The position numbers were made by a program, and so were the translations under genes. A stretch of 8,205 nt of DNA from JAFAHZ01 sp035656415 (GTDB lineage: Bacteria; Vulcanimicrobiota; Vulcanimicrobiia; Vulcanimicrobiales; Vulcanimicrobiaceae): contig DASRSM010000200.1 of the NCBI GenBank assembly GCA_035656415.1, positions 1-8,205 of the forward strand, read 5' to 3'. Shown in pieces: positions 5,446 to 8,205 of the stretch (within the stretch, counting starts at the first letter, position 1; every line of letters starts with the position of its first letter). The notes below the pieces were generated by a model, which saw only the letters and a program-made list of their open reading frames with translations, did not search any database and had not been told where the DNA came from.

Positions 5446-5569
5446 CCGCTCGAGCACACTGCCACCCGTATGGCACAGTGACGGTGTACGCTCTATCGAC
5501 AGATGATTCACAGAAATGTGACGCCCTGCACAGGGAGCTCACAAGGCTCCTCACAGGCGGCGCGCTGAG
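5446..5569 (+). other. Repeat- and hairpin-rich spacer before dnaB
   Basis: This gene-free 124-nt gap holds three small inverted repeats. They are 5457-5480 (CACTG/CAGTG plus CCA/TGG around CCCGTA), 5508-5521 (TCACA-GAAA-TGTGA, a GNRA-type loop) and 5534-5550 (GGAGC/GCTCC). CACAG occurs at 5474, 5509, 5529 and 5552, with CACAAG at 5540. None of the hairpins is followed by a T-run. No convincing -35/-10 pair was found, so whether dnaB has its own promoter is open. Confidence 0.5.
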
Positions 5570-6958
5570 ATGGTGGCCATGTCCTTGAGTGCGCGCTCCT
5601 TCACGCAGTCGATCGATCGCATTCCTCCGCACAACTTGGAAGCGGAGATGGCGGTGCTCGGCTCCATCCTCGTCGACAAGAACATGCTCGAAGTCGTCGA
5701 CGAAATTCTCCGGCCCACCGATTTCTACGCGCACGTTCACGAGACGATCTACAATGCTCTGCTCGACATCTATCGCAACGATAATCGCGCGCCCATCGAC
5801 AAGATCGTTCTCTCCGAAGAGCTTCGTCAGCACGACGCGCTCGAACGGGTCGGAGGCCTGGCGTACATCAGCGCGCTCATGGACACCGTGCAGACGGCGG
5901 CGTCGGCGCGCTATTACGCGACGATCGTACACGAGAAAGCGATCCTGCGATCGCTCATTTCGGCCGGAACCGAGATCACGCAGCAGGGATACGAAGGCGA
6001 AGAGGACGTTACCGAAGCGCTGGAGCGCTCGCAGAAGGTCGTCTTCAATATCGGACAACGCGGCGTCACGCAGTTCCAGCAGCCCAAAGACCTGCTGCGC
6101 AAAGCGTTCGACAAGATCGATCAACTCTTTCACGCGAAGGGCGATCGCACTGGGCTGACTTCCGGGTTTTCGAAGATCGACGACGTCACCGGCGGATTTC
6201 AAGAGGGCAACTTCATCATCGTTGCTGCGCGGCCGGGTATGGGCAAGACGTCGTTCGCGCTCAACATGGCGCTTGCGGCCGCGCGCGTCGACGAGCTGCC
6301 GATCGCGTTCTTTTCGCTCGAAATGTCCAATGACGAGCTCATCCAGCGTTTGATCTGCTCCGAAGCGCGCATCCAAATGCACGACGTGCGCCGGGGAAAC
6401 ATCAAAGGCGACCAGTGGGAGGAGCTGTCGCGCGCGATGGGAGCGCTGCACGAGCTGCCGATCTTTCTCGACGATACCGGCGGCCTGACCGTGAGCGATA
6501 TACGCCACCGTTGTCGCCGCCTCAAAGCTTCAAGCGGCAAGCTCGGCGCGATCTTCGTCGATTACCTCCAGCTGCTGCGGCCGTCGGTCGCCTCCCGCAA
6601 TGCCAATCGCAACGAAGAAATTTCCGAGATCTGCCGGTCGCTCAAAGAAACCGCCAAGGAACTATCCGTACCGATTATTGCCTTGGCGCAGCTCAATCGC
6701 GCGCTGGAGTCGCGCACCGAGAAGCGGCCGATGCTCGCCGATCTTCGCGATTCGGGTTCGATCGAGCAAGAAGCGGACATCGTTACGTTCTTATATCGCG
6801 AAGGGAAGTACCATCAGGAGGCGCCGGAACCGGACAAAGCCGAGTTCATTTTCGCCAAACATCGCAACGGTCCGACGCCGACGGTTCTGTTGCGCTTCCA
6901 GCAAGAATATACGTTGTTCGTGCCCTACGGCGACGAATCGCACTACCCGCCACCGTAA
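5570..6958 (+). CDS. dnaB: Replicative DNA helicase DnaB
   Basis: A 462-residue, full-length DnaB. The N-terminal collar domain (about 18-120) opens with RIPPHNLEAEMAVLGSIL. A linker leads to the RecA-type motor (from about 190): Walker A ARPGMGKT (220-227, K226), SLEMS with the likely catalytic Glu251, Walker B IFVDYLQLL (D331), LADLRDSGSIEQEAD (389-403) and the arginine-finger region KHRNGPT (430-436, R432). It unwinds DNA ahead of the replisome as a hexamer. No intein interrupts these motifs, a common insertion site in DnaB. ATG 5570 is preferred over ATG 5579 because AGGCGG lies 9 nt upstream; the difference is three residues. The gene converges with the minus-strand operon, leaving 9 nt between stop codons and no visible terminator. 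Confidence 0.97.
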   Translation: MVAMSLSARSFTQSIDRIPPHNLEAEMAVLGSILVDKNMLEVVDEILRPTDFYAHVHETIYNALLDIYRNDNRAPIDKIVLSEELRQHDALERVGGLAYISALMDTVQTAASARYYATIVHEKAILRSLISAGTEITQQGYEGEEDVTEALERSQKVVFNIGQRGVTQFQQPKDLLRKAFDKIDQLFHAKGDRTGLTSGFSKIDDVTGGFQEGNFIIVAARPGMGKTSFALNMALAAARVDELPIAFFSLEMSNDELIQRLICSEARIQMHDVRRGNIKGDQWEELSRAMGALHELPIFLDDTGGLTVSDIRHRCRRLKASSGKLGAIFVDYLQLLRPSVASRNANRNEEISEICRSLKETAKELSVPIIALAQLNRALESRTEKRPMLADLRDSGSIEQEADIVTFLYREGKYHQEAPEPDKAEFIFAKHRNGPTPTVLLRFQQEYTLFVPYGDESHYPPP

Positions 6959-6967
6959 CGAGCTTAG

Positions 6968-7390
6968 CTATGGCGGCGTTCCCGGTTCGTCGTGACCGAG
7001 GGCAGCGAAAAATTCGGTAGCGGTATCGCGTAGAGCGTCGAGCAGCCGGCCGAAATGCGGGCGGATCTCTTCGGCGTCGTCGACGCAAAGCTCGATGGTA
7101 AAGAGCGCATCGCACTCTTCCTCCCAAATCGCGGTTTTGACGAACTTCTTGCGCACGTTAAGTGCGTTGGCTACCGAAACCACGTTGGCGAAATCCGAGT
7201 CCGACGCGAGCGCCCAGCCCGAGCCGATCATAACGAAGTTCGGATCGTCGCGATAACCCACCACGAAATACCGGTCGCCTTCGCTTTTGAACGTAATGCG
7301 CAGCGCTTCAGCGTCATCGTCGCGCGTAAAGAGCAGCCCTTCCTCTTCGATCGCGAATTCGATCGGCGAGAGGTGATCGTTTTCTTCCAA
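6968..7390 (-). CDS. Small YbjN-like protein, second copy
   Basis: A 140-residue acidic, soluble protein with no signal peptide or membrane span. The order of elements (strands LLFTRDDDAEALRITFKSE and YFVVGYRDDPNFVMIGSGWAL, then ANVVSVANALNVRKKFVKTAIWEE, then an amphipathic C-terminal helix EIRPHFGRLLDALRDTATEFF) resembles the YbjN family, which shares the type III secretion chaperone fold. The function of these proteins is unclear. The only available start is TTG at 7390. AAAGG lies about 15 nt upstream, and the upstream gene's stop is only 5 nt away, so it is probably translated by coupling. It has the same layout as the gene before it, suggesting tandem duplication and strong divergence. 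Confidence 0.6.
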   Translation of the reverse strand: MEENDHLSPIEFAIEEEGLLFTRDDDAEALRITFKSEGDRYFVVGYRDDPNFVMIGSGWALASDSDFANVVSVANALNVRKKFVKTAIWEEECDALFTIELCVDDAEEIRPHFGRLLDALRDTATEFFAALGHDEPGTPP

Positions 7391-7395
7391 CGAGG

Positions 7396-7860
7396 CTACC
7401 GCTCGCCTTTCATGAACTGGCGGATGAACTTGTCGGCGGCGGCTTTGCTTTCGCTGCGGTCGACGATTCGTTCGACCGCCGAGTTTCCGGCCTCGCGAAG
7501 GCGGCTAACCACGTTCCAAAAGTGCTTGAAAAACGTGTCCATGTCGACGGCCTGATACTCGACGGTCGCAACGAAGATCGTGTCGTCGTGCGCGAGGATG
7601 AACCGCGTCTCCGGAAAGTCGGTCTCGACGTCACCGAGCGCCTCGACCGTGTGCGAACGATCGTTCACCCAGTCCGGGATCTCGTACGCCGTCGAAAGCG
7701 TATAGCGAGTCGGCTCGAGTTCAGAAACAGAGATCGAGAACATTTGGCCGCGCGTTCGAAAGACCAGCTCGCACAAGTCGCCGGCCGCCTCGACCGGTGA
7801 CGTTTCGACGCGATGACCTTCGCTTTCCAGAAAACGCGAGATCTGCTCGGCAGCAGTCAT
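7396..7860 (-). CDS. Small YbjN-like protein, first copy
   Basis: A 154-residue protein beginning MTAAEQISRFLESEGHRVET. I chose ATG 7860 because AGGAG (7872-7876) lies 11 nt upstream and the ATG overlaps the TGA of the preceding gene by one base. The open frame runs further upstream, but that part is low-complexity Arg-rich shadow sequence of the carbonic-anhydrase gene. The body (LVFRTRGQMFSISVSELEP, TRYTLSTAYEIPDWV, a variable middle, DDTIFVATVEYQAVDMDTFFKHFWNVVSRLREA) has the strand-helix order of the YbjN/type III chaperone-like fold. No catalytic motif is seen. Context places it in an operon with a gamma-carbonic anhydrase-like gene and a second small gene of the same layout. Family assignment is by pattern only. 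Confidence 0.6.
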   Translation of the reverse strand: MTAAEQISRFLESEGHRVETSPVEAAGDLCELVFRTRGQMFSISVSELEPTRYTLSTAYEIPDWVNDRSHTVEALGDVETDFPETRFILAHDDTIFVATVEYQAVDMDTFFKHFWNVVSRLREAGNSAVERIVDRSESKAAADKFIRQFMKGER

Positions 7861-8205
7861 CAAAGGCGGATCTCCTGATCCTCCGGCGCGCCGATGCTCT
7901 GCGCGAGATAGCTGCGAGAAAGCTTGACGTACTCGCCCGCGGAGATGCGAATCCACGTGGCCGCCTCGCCGTCGATCGTCTTCTTGACCTTCGCGGGCGC
8001 CCCCGCAGCGACGACGCCGGGCGGAATCTCCGCGCGCTCGCCGACCACGCTGCCCGCTGCGACCAACGCACCTTCGCCGATCGTGCAGCCGTTGAGGAGG
8101 GTCGAGTTGCTTCCAATGAGTGCGAACCGCTTGATGTCGCAATCTTCCATAACCGCAGCATGTCCCACGGTAACGTCGTCGCCGATGAGGGTTGCGCCGT
8201 CCTCG
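7860..8205 (-). CDS. Gamma-class carbonic anhydrase-like hexapeptide protein, 5' end missing
   Basis: The frame is open to the right edge, so the start lies beyond it; the GTG at 8168 is an internal Val. The 114 visible residues show left-handed beta-helix hexapeptide repeats (ATLIGDDVTVGHAAV, TLLNGCTIGEGALVAAGSVV, AEIPPGVVAAGAPAKV) and the C-terminal helix EYVKLSRSYLA of the gamma-carbonic anhydrase/YrdA/PaaY group. These proteins form trimers with a metal at the subunit interface. Of the expected GH(x4)H metal pair, the first His is present (fragment residue 15), but the second position is Glu (residue 20, codon 8145-8147, in VMEDCD). The first ligand of the trio lies upstream of the window. 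CO2 hydration is therefore uncertain. The stop TGA overlaps the next gene's ATG by one base. Confidence 0.85.
   Translation of the reverse strand, partial: EDGATLIGDDVTVGHAAVMEDCDIKRFALIGSNSTLLNGCTIGEGALVAAGSVVGERAEIPPGVVAAGAPAKVKKTIDGEAATWIRISAGEYVKLSRSYLAQSIGAPEDQEIRL

Noticed and set aside
5471..5499. Promoter TGGCAC-17 nt-TATCGA for dnaB
   Set aside because: Only about half of each hexamer matches the consensus, too weak to call in GC-rich DNA.
4594..5511. 305-codon open frame antisense to lonC
   Set aside because: Shadow of the lonC protease domain; low-complexity composition and no recognisable domain.
5508..5521. CRP/FNR-like operator at TCACA-N4-TGTGA
   Set aside because: The arms are in reverse order and the spacing is wrong for a CRP site (TGTGA-N6-TCACA); better read as a small hairpin.
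5294..6508. 404-codon open frame antisense to dnaB
   Set aside because: It lies fully opposite dnaB and the lonC end, is rich in Arg/Asp/Val as expected from GC-rich antisense frames, and shows no family motif.
7861..8142. N-terminal extension of the first YbjN-like gene up to a start at 8142
   Set aside because: The extra 94 codons are Arg-rich and antiparallel in character to a real overlapping gene, the carbonic-anhydrase frame; the Shine-Dalgarno at 7872-7876 supports ATG 7860.

Overview
The window is a GC-rich bacterial chromosome segment with mostly vertical, housekeeping content flanked by accessory genes. Several GTG and TTG starts, a four-ligand (zinc-type) ribosomal protein S18 and an rpsR-rplI-lonC-dnaB gene order suggest a deep-branching, Terrabacteria-like lineage. 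A candidate phylum such as Eremiobacterota (WPS-2) would fit, but this is inferred from gene style and not proven by any marker here.

Layout. (1) 1-1211, plus strand: the 3' part of a phospholipase C-type phosphoesterase gene, followed by the last ~75 codons of a multicopper oxidase that has lost the rest of its gene. (2) 1208-2451, minus strand: a small double zinc-ribbon protein (CxxC-x17-CxxC type), a strong bidirectional terminator hairpin, then a membrane fatty-acid delta-9-type desaturase. (3) 2452-2778: a gene-free divergent regulatory region with a candidate promoter and an elaborately folded leader for rpsR. (4) 2779-6958, plus strand: rpsR (S18), rplI (L9), a LonC-type ATP-dependent protease and the replicative helicase dnaB. 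The first three are tightly packed; a 124-nt repeat- and hairpin-rich spacer precedes dnaB. (5) 6968-8205, minus strand: a compact operon, transcribed into the window from beyond its right edge, encoding a gamma-class carbonic anhydrase-like hexapeptide protein and two small YbjN-like proteins. It converges on dnaB with only 9 nt between stop codons.

The central block links ribosome assembly (S18, L9), protein quality control (Lon) and replication (DnaB). The most interesting signals are RNA-level. One is a hairpin-plus-bulge structure abutting the rpsR Shine-Dalgarno that resembles the described S6:S18 autoregulatory motif. Another is a perfect 9-bp inverted repeat that ties the rplI stop codon to the lonC start codon. 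A third is a cluster of CACAG repeats before dnaB. At protein level, the gamma-carbonic anhydrase homologue has Glu where the third zinc-binding His is expected. No phage, IS element, CRISPR array, tRNA or rRNA was seen.
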